DNA from: Xenopus tropicalis
Taxonomy: Eukaryota; Chordata; Amphibia; Anura; Pipidae
Reading direction: 5' to 3'
Length of the DNA: 64,000 nucleotides
NCBI RefSeq assembly: GCF_000004195.4
Contig: NC_030678.2
Coordinates: 134,975,047-135,039,046, forward strand
The position numbers were made by a program, and so were the translations under genes. The first letter of the stretch is position 1; every line of letters starts with the position of its first letter. The notes beneath the pieces were generated by a model that searched no databases, was not told the DNA's origin, and saw only the letters and a list, made by a program, of their open reading frames with translations. This document shows, one piece after another, positions 37,219 through 46,976 of the stretch.

Positions 37219-37364
37219 TGTATCTTTTGGCATATAAGCGGCTTAGCAGTCTCTGTTCCAGCCTTCTCTCTGACCATCCGGAACTTGAACAGGTGATCTG
37301 GACACTTTTACAGCACACACTACAGCATGAATATGAACTTATGCGTGACAGACATTTAGACCAG
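37219..37364 (+). CDS. RB1: RB1 coding exon equivalent to human exon 20 (pocket B)
   Basis: 146 nt, the same length as human exon 20, with a tctag acceptor and a gtactg donor. It encodes most of the first helices of pocket subdomain [29 protein letters not shown], and the highly conserved [10 protein letters not shown] at the end. This subdomain forms the LxCxE-binding groove and part of the interface with subdomain A and E2F. There are no stops or frame breaks. Confidence 0.97.
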
Positions 37365-38212
37365 GTACTGTATTAATATATTTATTGTTTTGTCACACTC
37401 CATGATTACTTATAATTAATTTGCAGAGAAGAAAAGGGCATGTGTTTCCTTGTTCATTGTTAAAGTATAGGTAATGCATTCTACCTGGAGTTGTATAATA
37501 AGACCTAACAATAATTAAATAAAATAATTTTTTTTTTATTGTTTAGATAAAACCATAAGCAGAATACATTTTCATTACAAGCCCTATTTAGTTGGCCCAT
37601 GCTCTACATACACAATATTACCAAAATGATCTTGCCACCTACTTGTCTACCATTAAAAGTATTGTTAGTATACATGAGCATTCTTAATTTTTGTGCAGAA
37701 AGAGGAATCAAGTAATTCTCCCGAGTGTATACCATAGTGCTAAGGTTTGTTTTTTTACTGGGGCCCTAATCCAAACCATAAAAAACAACAACAGAACAGC
37801 TTTCCCCTTTACAATAATTCTTACACATTCAGGAACGTAAATGGTGAGAATTGGAAATTCTTAGTGCTAAGGCACTTTTCAGGGTACGTATCAATTAACC
37901 AGTGGTTTAATTATCCTTCAACAGAGCCAACAACCATGGAGGGGGGCTCTCAGAGTGTGGGTCTGCACAATGGGTAGTCCCCCACCCCAGGCCATTCTGC
38001 CACTTAGTGGTGAGGAGCTCTATGCATTGGGCCACCCTAAAGATTTTTCCTTTGGGGGGGGGGGCTCACCCTTTTAAGTATATATATGAGACTATATTAT
38101 ACAACTCCAGGAAGTAACATTGCTAGCTGCTTTGATAACTACGTACTGCTTTATACAGGCATTGTTTTCTGCATTTTTTTTATTCTGCAATAGTTTTTTC
38201 TCTGTATTATAG

Positions 38213-38317
38213 ATTATGATGTGTTCTATGTATGGGATATGCAAAGCAAAGAACATTGATCTAAGATTTAAAACCATTGTAACAGCTTACAAGGGACTCA
38301 CAAATACAAACCAGGAG
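38213..38317 (+). CDS. RB1: RB1 coding exon equivalent to human exon 21 (pocket B)
   Basis: 105 nt, 35 codons, phase 0 at both ends, equal to the human exon. The acceptor is attatag and the donor gtaaga. It encodes [20 protein letters not shown] followed by the TAYK segment. The cysteine matching human C706, mutated in some tumours, sits in MMCSMYG and is retained. The end (GLTNTNQE) differs from the mammalian PHAVQE, a tolerated surface loop. Confidence 0.97.
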
Positions 38318-38686
38318 GTAAGACTTAAACGGCAAAAATAGTTACACAGTGAAAATAAAGATCTATAACAATACTACTACATCTTCTAGCAGTGCTGGCT
38401 GAAGAAATTTATATTTGTCTGTATTGACTTCCTGTATGTGTGGAATATATGAGGACATTCACCAGCTAATATGAAATAGCGAGATGTATACAGCAACACT
38501 GCAATGTGTCAGTATCACTGTAATGTAATAACAGACTCTCCAAAAACCAAGCAACTAAATTAACACCAACAATATCCAAACATTTTAGCATATCCAGTTT
38601 TGTAGTATGTAAATTTTGATTTTGAATGGCGAGAGTTAACATTATGTTTTCTATTTGTCCTAAATTCCTTTATAATTGCTTGACAG

Positions 38687-38800
38687 ACATTCAAACACGT
38701 ACTGATCCGAGATGGGCAGCATGACTCTATTATTGTCTTTTATAATTTAGTCTTCATGCAGAAACTAAAAAGCCATATCCTACAGTACGGATCAGCTCGG
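38687..38800 (+). CDS. RB1: RB1 coding exon equivalent to human exon 22 (pocket B, LxCxE groove)
   Basis: 114 nt, 38 codons, phase 0, with a gacag acceptor and a gtaaga donor. It encodes [27 protein letters not shown] and LQYGSAR. The SIIVFYN core matches the human helix that supplies Tyr and Asn contacts to LxCxE peptides, so this groove looks functional. Length equals the human exon. Confidence 0.97.
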
Positions 38801-39387
38801 GTAAGATGTTTTTTCTCATTTTTACATACATCAGAGGTTCTCAAAATAGTCTCTTTTTTGTAATACTGCTTCTTGTATTTGTTGACTTTGGTCTTACTCT
38901 GATTAAATGCATAAGGAACAAACACAAATGTATACTACAGAGCTCTTTAGCTTCCTGACATTAAATCAATACATGATGGGAAATAAAGGCATTAGGTAAC
39001 CCAGTTGGGCTACAAGATATAGCCATATGGTACAAGATATGCCAAATGTTTATGGCATTAGACTTTAAAAATTGATTTGCAGTATCTGGCATAACCAATT
39101 ATAAGTGGGGTAATTTCTGACCCATTTTTGACCAGCAAGTGCAGTTGTAGTCAACTAACGCAACTTTAGGCACAGTGGTTGTGAAAAAACACATTCATTA
39201 AAGGTACGTTTGTCTAACGCTGCTCGTAGCACTTCTGCTCAGTTGTGCTCAGTGTCTCTGATTTATGTCAACATGCACACACAGTTGAGCTCATTTAAAC
39301 ACATCATCCCTAATTACACAAGAGGCATTGTGGGTAAAAAAGATGATGGTGACTTGCAACCTTATTTGTCATCTTTATGACATTTTA

Positions 39388-39462
39388 TGATGCTTCTGTT
39401 GCTCTCCAAGTCTTTTTATATTTGACTGTGGCTCACGAGTAAGAAAGGTTGGGGACCCATGC
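39388..39462. repeat. Right-end fragment of the 9022-type hAT MITE
   Basis: Contains ttgctctccaagtctttttat and ggctcacgagtaagaaaggt, then tggggaccc, as at 9221-9282. The left end is absent. In the RB1 intron before exon 23. Confidence 0.75.
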
Positions 39463-39711
39463 TGTATGAAATCTAATTGACGTACTACAAGGACAACACT
39501 TATCTACACATTAAAAAATGATGCCTGCTTACAGAAATATGAGTGGCCAAATAAGCAGGTTGTTTGGGGCCCCATATAATGTAATAAACAAATACTACTG
39601 TGCCCTACGAATGACTAGGCTGATTTCAGTAACATAGTCCCTTTTAGGCTATGTATAATTATATAATTCTCTTGATGTACTTGGCTAAGTTTCTGTTCTT
39701 TTGTTCTCTAG

Positions 39712-39869
39712 CATCCAACATTGTCTCCTATTCCTCACATCCCAAGGAGCCCTTACAGATTTGGCAATTCTCCAAAGGTTCCAGGAAATATTTATGTATC
39801 ACCATTAAAAACCCCATACAAAACAACTGATGGCTTGCTTTCTCCCAGCAAGATGACTCCAAAAACAAG
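39712..39869 (+). CDS. RB1: RB1 coding exon equivalent to human exon 23 (CDK-site cluster)
   Basis: 158 nt, 6 nt shorter than human exon 23, so the frame is kept. The acceptor is tctctag and the donor gttagt; it ends two bases into an Arg/Ser codon. It encodes the proline-rich segment from [13 protein letters not shown] to KMTPKT. Every proline-directed site I know in the human exon has a counterpart: LSP (S780), RSP (S788), NSP (S795), VSP (S807), KTP (S811, now Thr), LSP (T821, now Ser) and MTP (T826). Phosphorylation here by cyclin-CDK complexes disrupts E2F and LxCxE binding in the known protein. The two-codon deletion lies near the human GGN and FPSS region. Confidence 0.96.
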
Positions 39870-40588
39870 GTTAGTAGTGTCACCACTAGTCAGGAACAAG
39901 TGGAATGCAAATTGGTAAACTAAGAGAACATATTAGTGTTTGGTCACCTATATATTGTACCTAATGGGGAAACTTTCAGGCACATGAAGCAGTTGGCAGA
40001 AACATGGGAACTAGTAAAGGAGAAATAGGCCATGGGATAATACCTTTATTCATGGCAGTGCTCAATTATAAATAAAATACACCAACCACCACTACAATAT
40101 ATGCCTCGGATGCATAGTGCATGATTTATATATTATTTAAAAAAGAACGCAACACCAAGATTTCTTGTGAAAAATCAAAACCAGAAATTATTTTTTTTTT
40201 TTTTTCTAACATCTATCTGGTTCCGCATGTTTTTTCTCTTGGGGGGGGGGGGGGGCTGCCATATTTGTGCAGCAGTAGTCCGTTAGCATTAGAAGCTATA
40301 ACTGACATGTTGAAATGGAATTTGGCAAAAGTATGATTTATTATAAAGTTAGGATGCCTCCTTCACCCCATAGCACACGCATTGTGCACTCACTCGTGCC
40401 TGCAGACACCCAGACAGGGCTCTGGAGATCCAAATAACTTTCAGAATCTTAAGCGCATCCAGACGCTGCTGCTCCGAGTGTCTGTAAGAACGACCAAATT
40501 GACATGCGGCTGGGTGGCATGCTGCCCTAGGCCCGGGCCTTTGTGCTCTTTCCCCTTTAGCTCTTGTATTGGTTACTGGTTGTTTTTT

Positions 40589-41500
40589 CAGGACTGTTGA
40601 GTGGGTACATAAATCCTTCAACTCCGACTCCTCAGTTTATGGTACTTCTGACTTCAACTCCCCTGTTTTTAATATACTAATGTATTTTCCATGTTGATTG
40701 ACACAACATGCACAACATCAGGGGGCTCAAACTCAATTTACCTGGGGGCCGCAGGAGGCAAAGTCAGGATGAGGCTGGGCTGCATAAGGGATTTCACAAA
40801 AAATTGGCTTTCAATTATGGGAAGATGTTCTGTGTGCACAGTTAGCTCCTTAGCAGCTAATTGTGCACACAGAACGTCTTCCCATAATAACTGTTATGAT
40901 GGCATAACGTCATTTCTGCAATCAGCAGCGCCCGCCCGCCATGCCTTGCATTATCCCTTGGATCGCAATAAAAATCGCGATCTATTCATTGCTTTTGAGA
41001 AGGCGTTGGTGCGGGCCACAAAATATTGTACCGAGGGCCGCAAATGGCCCGCGGGCCGCGAGTTTGAGACCCCTGCACAACATACATGGCATTTCATCAC
41101 TGCCAAAGCTATTTTAAAGCTATTGGCCATACAAGCCTGGCACTGCCAACACGAATAGGGATACTGTTCAAGTTTGGATCTAAATCTTTAACCAAGCCTA
41201 TATCATGGCTTTTTATTTTGTTTATTAAAGAAACTAAAAACAGTCCTTAAACCTAAAGTTTAAACAAAAGACAAAAATGAAAACAATAAGGTTATAATAG
41301 CTGAGATGGACTTAACACTAGTGAAACAACTACACACTGGGCTTTATTCTTACAACAGAGAAGTACTTAATTATGACTATTCTCTGTGAAATAGGACAAC
41401 GTATTTTTTTTTCATTACAATGTAAATTTATTAGGTGTTGAACCTGGTATATATTTGCTGACTCCAGTACCCAAAAATTGCTTCCGACTCCACAGCTCTG
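40589..41500. mobile_element. Second copy of the CAGGGCTGTGGAGT hAT family, interrupted by another hAT
   Basis: The left end (caggactgttgagtgggta, then the actccgactcctcag block) and the right end (ttccgactccacagctctg) match the element at 55178-57834. The internal right part (gggctttattcttacaacag, then agaagtacttaattatgact) matches 57647-57690. It lacks the minisatellite and is split by the 357-bp hAT at 40719-41075. It lies in the RB1 intron between exons 23 and 24. Confidence 0.8.
40719..41075. mobile_element. hAT MITE with CACAACAT duplication, nested in an older hAT
   Basis: Flanked by CACAACAT at 40711-40718 and 41076-41083. Ends CAGGGGGCTCAAACTC and GAGTTTGAGACCCCTG are inverted repeats. 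It contains a strong hairpin at 40816-40889 built from ttatgggaagatgttctgtg and its complement. The 155-codon frame spanning it is not a gene. Confidence 0.93.
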
Positions 41501-42030
41501 GTTTTTGTATGTAACCTTGTATGTTCATTGTATACTACCATTTAATGTACAGTGCCACTGTCTGTGACTTTATATATTATACATATTGATTGCTCAAGCA
41601 CATGTGGCTTTCGCCTGAATTAATTTCTAGTATGATGACAGTTTTAGCCATTTTTTGTTTTACAACAAAAAGAGAATGTTCCTTTTTCTTCATGTTAACT
41701 TGATTTTTGTTTATTTTGGTGAAGCTTGTTTTGTTTTTTACTAACACTGCTGGATGGATACTAGATACACATTAAATTGCATTTAGACCTCAGAGTTTCA
41801 ATTCTGCCTTCATTGACCACATACACTTGTCTTGTGCACGATACAGCAAATTAATTTTGGGAACCTTTTTGCAGACCCATGGTGATTGTTGTAAAGCAGC
41901 ACCCACTCTTGTGACTAACTGAAGATATTTCTAGATAGGATTTGCTAATGATACACCCTCATCTAATGCTGCCTACAATAATGCAATACTTATTGTAAAT
42001 CAAGTATATTTTCCCTTCATTGCCTATTTA

Positions 42031-42212
42031 TAGATATATATATATATATATATATATATAAGTCCAAAAATTGGGTGCACACCAGGATATTTTTTAAAGT
42101 TAAAACGTTACTTTTATTTAAACATACTGTTAAAACAGGCCAACGTTTCGGTCTCCTCCTAAGACCATTATCAAGACCACATATATATAAATATATATAT
42201 AGACAAACAAAA

Positions 42213-42270
<58 letters not shown>
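42031..42270. repeat. Two (TA)n microsatellites bracketing an ACGTTTCGGTC repeat
   Basis: (TA)n at about 42031-42060 and 42221-42270, with tatataaatatat pieces between. The unique-looking middle has aacgtttcggtctcctccta and gaccattatcaagacc. In the RB1 intron before exon 24. Confidence 0.9.
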
Positions 42271-42272
<2 letters not shown>

Positions 42273-42515
42273 ATATATAGTTTTGTTTTAGATTTTTAGA
42301 TTTCATAACTGCATATTAATGTAGAGAGAGGTGGAAGAGATAGGAAAAGGTGGCAGTCCAGAAGCAGTTCTAAATTATATCCCTACTAATGAAGGTGTAA
42401 TGTATCTTTGGATAACTAGTGCAATTGTTTCGTTATCCTATACATTTTTGTGCTGAGAATTAATTGATTCTTTTTTACTTTGTATTTACCTACATCCATT
42501 ACTTGTGTTTTGCAG

Positions 42516-42546
42516 TTTCCTTATTTCACTTGGCGAAACATTTAGG
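42516..42546 (+). CDS. RB1: RB1 micro-exon equivalent to human exon 24 (31 nt)
   Basis: A 31-nt exon, too short for ORF calling, found by splice sites and reading frame. A tgcag acceptor precedes it and gtatgt follows. Joined to the partial codon before it, it reads S-FLISLGETFR, matching human ILVSIGESFG in position and length. It lies in the C-terminal domain just after the CDK-site cluster. Confidence 0.93.
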
Positions 42547-42799
42547 GTATGTATGTTTTTTATACATAAGTACATCTAAATGATTGTGTTGCATTGTATG
42601 GTGTTCAGTCCATCCAGTGTCAGAATTTTGTCAGTACTGAAACAAATAAAATGATTCTGCTGCTTTCTCTAACCATTGGCAGGGATAGTGAGTTATATAA
42701 TGGTATAATTACACAATTGCAGATGGTCAGGAGCAGAACATTCTGTGTGCAGCACAATTTGCCATTTGTGCTGGTGTCATTACTTGGGTGCCACAAGCA

Positions 42800-43079
42800 C
42801 AGTGTCGGACTGGGATGCCAGGGGCCCACCAGAAAATCCTAGATTATGGGCCCACGCTCCAAACTATTTTTCAGTCACTTCTCACTCAACCGCTATATTT
42901 TCATAGTTTTTTTTTATCTTTACATACTATAATCTATTCTTAATATTTAGTCTCTTTGTTCCCATAAAGAAATAGGGAATTTCAATAAATTAGGCCCAAT
43001 TGTTAGAATCAGGAGGGCCCACTGACACCTGGGCCTACTGGGAGTTTTCCTGGTATCCCTGTGGGCCAGTCTGACACTA
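42800..43079. mobile_element. hAT MITE with CACAAGCA duplication
   Basis: Flanked by CACAAGCA at 42792-42799 and 43080-43087. The left end is CAGTGTCGGACTGGGATGCC and the right end gtgggccagtctgacacta; the last base is mutated. 280 bp, no coding capacity. It lies in the RB1 intron before exon 25. Confidence 0.88.
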
Positions 43080-43455
43080 CACAAGCACACAACTGACAAC
43101 TTTCCCCCCAATTTCCAGTGAAAAGAAACAGGAGAGAATCCTTGATCCCCCGCTGTTACAACTGGGACAGATCAGGAACAAAATCTTGTTTCTTGTCCTA
43201 CCCAGGAAGAGTATGAAATGCTGTAGAACAGAGCTGTATAACTTGAGCCAACAGATTCGAGGGCCTCCAGACTTCCCAGTTGGTTTGGCTTCTAAACGTT
43301 TGGTACATTGGCCCACTATGTGAATAAAGTGAGAAACTGCAGAGTTGTGTAGGAGCCCATATTGCCTCTTGGTTTCACTCCTGTAATTAAGGATCTCTGT
43401 AACTTTATACGATTTCATTGTGTGGTTATTATGTCTAATGTTTTCTCCCATTCAG

Positions 43456-43598
43456 TCACCTGACAGGTTTCAGAAAATTAACCAAATGCTTAACAGCTGT
43501 GAGCGACCAATAAAAAGATGCGCTGATACTGGTGCTGCTCCAAAGCCCCTGAAGAAGCTTCGTTTTGATACAGATGGACAAGATGAAGCTGATGGAAG
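43456..43598 (+). CDS. RB1: RB1 coding exon equivalent to human exon 25 (C-terminal domain, NLS)
   Basis: 143 nt, equal to human exon 25, with an attcag acceptor and a gttagt donor. It encodes [12 protein letters not shown], then [19 protein letters not shown], then DGQDEADG. The bipartite basic nuclear localisation signal (KR plus KPLKK) is conserved. The KKLRF segment matches the known RxL-type docking site for cyclin/CDK and PP1. The acidic tail after it matches the E2F1-DP1-binding RbC region. The first residues (SPDRFQK) differ from human TSEKFQK and create an additional SP dipeptide. Confidence 0.97.
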
Positions 43599-43722
43599 GT
43601 TAGTTGGTAGCTAGGGAGTGTCTGGGCAAAGTTATTCTCATTCTTTACGAAAGTTACAATTTGTAATTGTTTTGCGGTTTTCAGTGAATTTATTTTTAAT
43701 GAGTTCAAATTTTTCTCTTTAG

Positions 43723-43772
43723 CAAACATATATCTGAAGAATCCAAATTTCACCAAAAGCTGGCAGAAATGA
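43723..43772 (+). CDS. RB1: RB1 coding exon equivalent to human exon 26 (50 nt)
   Basis: A 50-nt exon, equal to human exon 26, with a ctttag acceptor and a gtaagt donor. It completes the split Ser codon, reads KHISEESKFHQKLAEM, and ends on the first base of a Thr codon. The KFxxKLAEM core is nearly identical to the human protein. It lies only 124 bases after the previous exon, so the intron between them is the shortest in the window. Confidence 0.96.
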
Positions 43773-44018
43773 GTAAGTATTTTGTGAGACACGTGTGTGC
43801 TTGTTCAACCATGGGGTGGCCCTAAAATTATCTGTATTGGGCACATAATTGGGAAATAGATGGAAATATATGTAGTGATGTGTGCATTCGGCAAACAGTA
43901 CCACACTCACAAGAGTATGTTGCCTTTTGTCATACAGGTATGGGATCTATTATCTGCAAACCCTTTATAAAGAAAGCCCTGAATACTTTTCCATAGAAAC
44001 ATATTTCAACAAAACTCT

Positions 44019-44049
<31 letters not shown>

Positions 44050-46902
44050 TTATTCGTTGAAATAATATTAGACTTGACACATGGTTTGCCATATTACAGA
44101 TGCCCTACTTTTTAATGCAAGTGGAAGTACACTTTTTCTCATTATAGATGCCCAAGATCTGAGCTTTCAAGATGTATCATTTGTTACATATCACTACTAT
44201 AGGAATTGCCATACACTCCTCAGCACTGTACAAGGCCATGGGCTGCTCAGGGGTCCAGTTGTAGGACTTTAGCATTATATGGCGTACATGCTGAGTGCTG
44301 GAGACAGCTCAAGCAGGATTTAGACTGAGCAGGTTTCTCTGGATGTTTCTATAACTCATATGGAATTCATGTATAACTCAACTAATGGTTTTTTTTTAGT
44401 CCACTAAAAAGTGTGGTAGACTTTGTGGTGGACAGAATCTTTAGTTTGAATGCAGGTCATGAGAGAGGTTTATGGATTTTAGTCCCGTAGTTTCTGGGAG
44501 TACGTTTTAAACTTCACTGATTCCGGAAGGGTTTTGGTTTAGATGGTACACTTTGTTACTATAGCCATATATCCCATAGTGTATCTCCACATGGCACTTA
44601 CTGTAATATGGCAAAAAAAAGAAATACTTATTATATATTTATTTTCTGGACTTTGTTCTAATTACTCTTTCTCACAAGCTCATCTTCCCTCATGAAACTT
44701 TCACTTTCAGGGACTCAGTAGTGAGAACGATAGTGTTTTCAGGGTCTCACTATATCTGGAGCACATGTCCACAGGAACATTCTAAATGGGAACCAGCTGC
44801 CCCTCCAGTGGCACAGTCACTATAAATGGGACTAGCTTCTGGAAACAAAAATCATATGAAAAGGGTCTTTGAGGCCTATACATAAAATCTCCTGCTGCAA
44901 GTGCTGGAACACTAAGGATTTTAAAAAGGTGCTTTGTTACAGAGCAGTTCTATCCTCATTGCACTGTTCATAAGGGTCCATTTTCAGTACCCATATCAGG
45001 TCCCTGAGAGCTCACCTAGTTTCACTGTATTTATGCCACCAGCACTTAGTGTTATTGCTACAGAGGGCTCATTTACAAACATAGGTGCTGAATTGCACAA
45101 GTGCATTTGTACATTGGTTGGTATGGGAAATTGCACTGGTGTAATTAAGCACTTAGGTTAGCAAATGAGTGGTACAAGTGGCAAAAGCAATTTTGCAACT
45201 ATCTTACTCCATCGTGGCAGTGTGCGAGAGTGTGAGCGCAGGGGGAAATCTGAGCAGGAGGCAAATAGCTAGTACAGGTATAGGACCCATTATCCAGAAT
45301 GCTCGGGACCAAGGGTATTCCGGATAAGGGGTGTTTCCGTAATTTGGATCTCCATACCATAAGTCTACTAAAAAATGAATAAAACAATAATTAAACCCAA
45401 TAGGATTATTTTGCACCCAATAAGGATTAATTATACTTTATTTGGGATCAAGTACAAGGTTCTGTTTTATTATTACAGGGAAAAAGAAAATCAATTGTAA
45501 AAATCTGAATTATTTGAATAAAATGGAATCTAGGGGAGACGGCCTTTATGTAATTCAGAGCTTTCTTGATAATGGGTTTCAGGATAACGAATCCCATACT
45601 TGTATCTGGCCTCACAAATCTGTGTGTTCCCAGTAGGAATTGCAGTTACTCCCAGTTGTTATTCAGCCTGTAGCCTTGCATCAGTATGCTGCACAGCCTT
45701 TATGGGTGCAACTCGGTGTAAGGCATTGGTGCTTTATTTTACTTTTTCCTTTAGTTCATATTTGCGCGTGCAGGAATATTAACACTAAGTGACTTTTTGT
45801 TGCATTTAATATTGTTAAACCCTCACCACTATTTGTCAGACTCTGTTTATTTTGGAATTTAGAGATGAGTAAATATTTGCAGATTAAGCTGGTATTCACA
45901 AGTCAGACTAATAACAAGCGGCAGACTGAAAGAGTTCTGTGACTGGAACGCTATAGTGTGTACATAGGGTCATGTATTGTTGTAACACATTCCCACTGAG
46001 CAGCTATCAATAGCCATACGTCACAGTGAGGTGCACCTATAGGAAGGCTTCGTTCCCATTCACTAGACAAACAAACTTGAAGTCAAATGTAGCAACAAAA
46101 AGTATTATTTCATACTTGGGAATCCTTAATGCAAGAAAAACTGATTGGCCAGTGACTCCATACCTACAGCTTCAAGGAAGCACCCACAGCTCAGGCAGAG
46201 TGCTGTACAATAGTTGAACTATTATCTTTACTGGACAAAGTATCTTTTTCAATGTACTGCTATTTTGTAGCTAAACCTGTCTGGGTCTTTATCCCACTAT
46301 TATATGGGCCAGTATTACTTTATGACACTTTCCTTCTTGCAGTTCAGATTGGCTGTTGTGCTTTGGCAGGGGGCTGTGGAGTTGTCAGCCTGTTACTGAG
46401 AAGATGATGAACTTTAATTCTGGTTATAGGATTATTTGGGTTACATTTCTTTCAAGGGCTCTAGTGATTTGCTGAAATGAGAATACGCTGAAGGGACACA
46501 GGATGTTGGCTCCTCTGCACTCAGGAAGGGTGAGAGATGCGGATCCGCTCCCATATATCCCTCAGTATAACTGCACTGACAAGTACAGCTTCCCTCTCTG
46601 CTCCGCTACACAAAGGGAGAAGAGAGGGAATCAGCCCGAAATTGCCAGCTTTTGTATTTTCAGGCCAATCCCCAGTTGGCTTGGCTCAGTGAAACCAAGA
46701 GGAGGCTTGTGAGTGCAGTTTCACTGAGGTGCGTATGGCAGCGCATCCGGCTCTTTCTGATTCTGGCTTCATAACTAGAATAATTATAATTATCACCAAT
46801 AAAAAAGGATATGGGCACAAATTAAAGGGGGGTGCTGTTTCTAAATTTGCAGCGACAAATCTGATTTTTAACATTGATATTCTGGTATTTGTCTTTCTTC
46901 AG
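43773..46902. other. RB1 last intron
   Basis: 3.1 kb. Holds a fragment (43935-44000) and a full copy (45275-45602) of the CAGGTATAGGATCC-type MITE. Otherwise unique; the 46503-46740 part is GC-richer and resembles 61491-61740. Confidence 0.75.
45275..45602. mobile_element. CAGGTATAGGATCC-type MITE, TA flanked
   Basis: TA then caggtataggacccattatc; right end ggataacgaatcccatacttg then TA. Shares gatcaagtacaaggttctgt and cccaataggattattttgc with the 21909 copy. In the RB1 intron before the last exon. A 5' fragment of the family is at 43935-44000. Confidence 0.82.
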
Positions 46903-46976
46903 CATCCACGAGAACAAGAATGCAGAAGCAAAAGCTCGAGGAATCGCTGGAATCTCCCCAAAAAGAGGAAAAGTGA
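46903..46976 (+). CDS. RB1: RB1 terminal coding exon equivalent to human exon 27
   Basis: 74 coding nt including the TGA stop at 46974-46976, the same as the human coding part. The acceptor is tcttcag. It encodes TSTRTRMQKQKLEESLESPQ and KEEK*. The TSTRTRMQKQK start and the KEEK end match mammals; the middle (LEESLESPQ) is diverged and holds one extra SP dipeptide. A longer + strand reading frame runs across this exon in another frame (46729-47265) but is not the spliced frame. Confidence 0.96.

Larger units (their letters stand above)
36880..39711. other. RB1 introns between exons 19 and 23
   Basis: Four introns of 339, 848, 369 and 911 bases, separated by the listed exons. Mostly unique; a hAT fragment lies at 39388-39462. 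The 339-base and 369-base introns contain no recognisable repeats. Confidence 0.8.
39870..42515. other. RB1 intron between exons 23 and 24
   Basis: 2.6 kb, dominated by the nested hAT pair (40589-41500) and the (TA)n block (42031-42270). A T-run and a G-run lie at 40190-40205 and 40241-40254. Confidence 0.8.

Noticed and set aside
40691..41158. 155-codon frame
   Set aside because: It covers the nested hAT MITE and its flanks; no protein similarity recognised.
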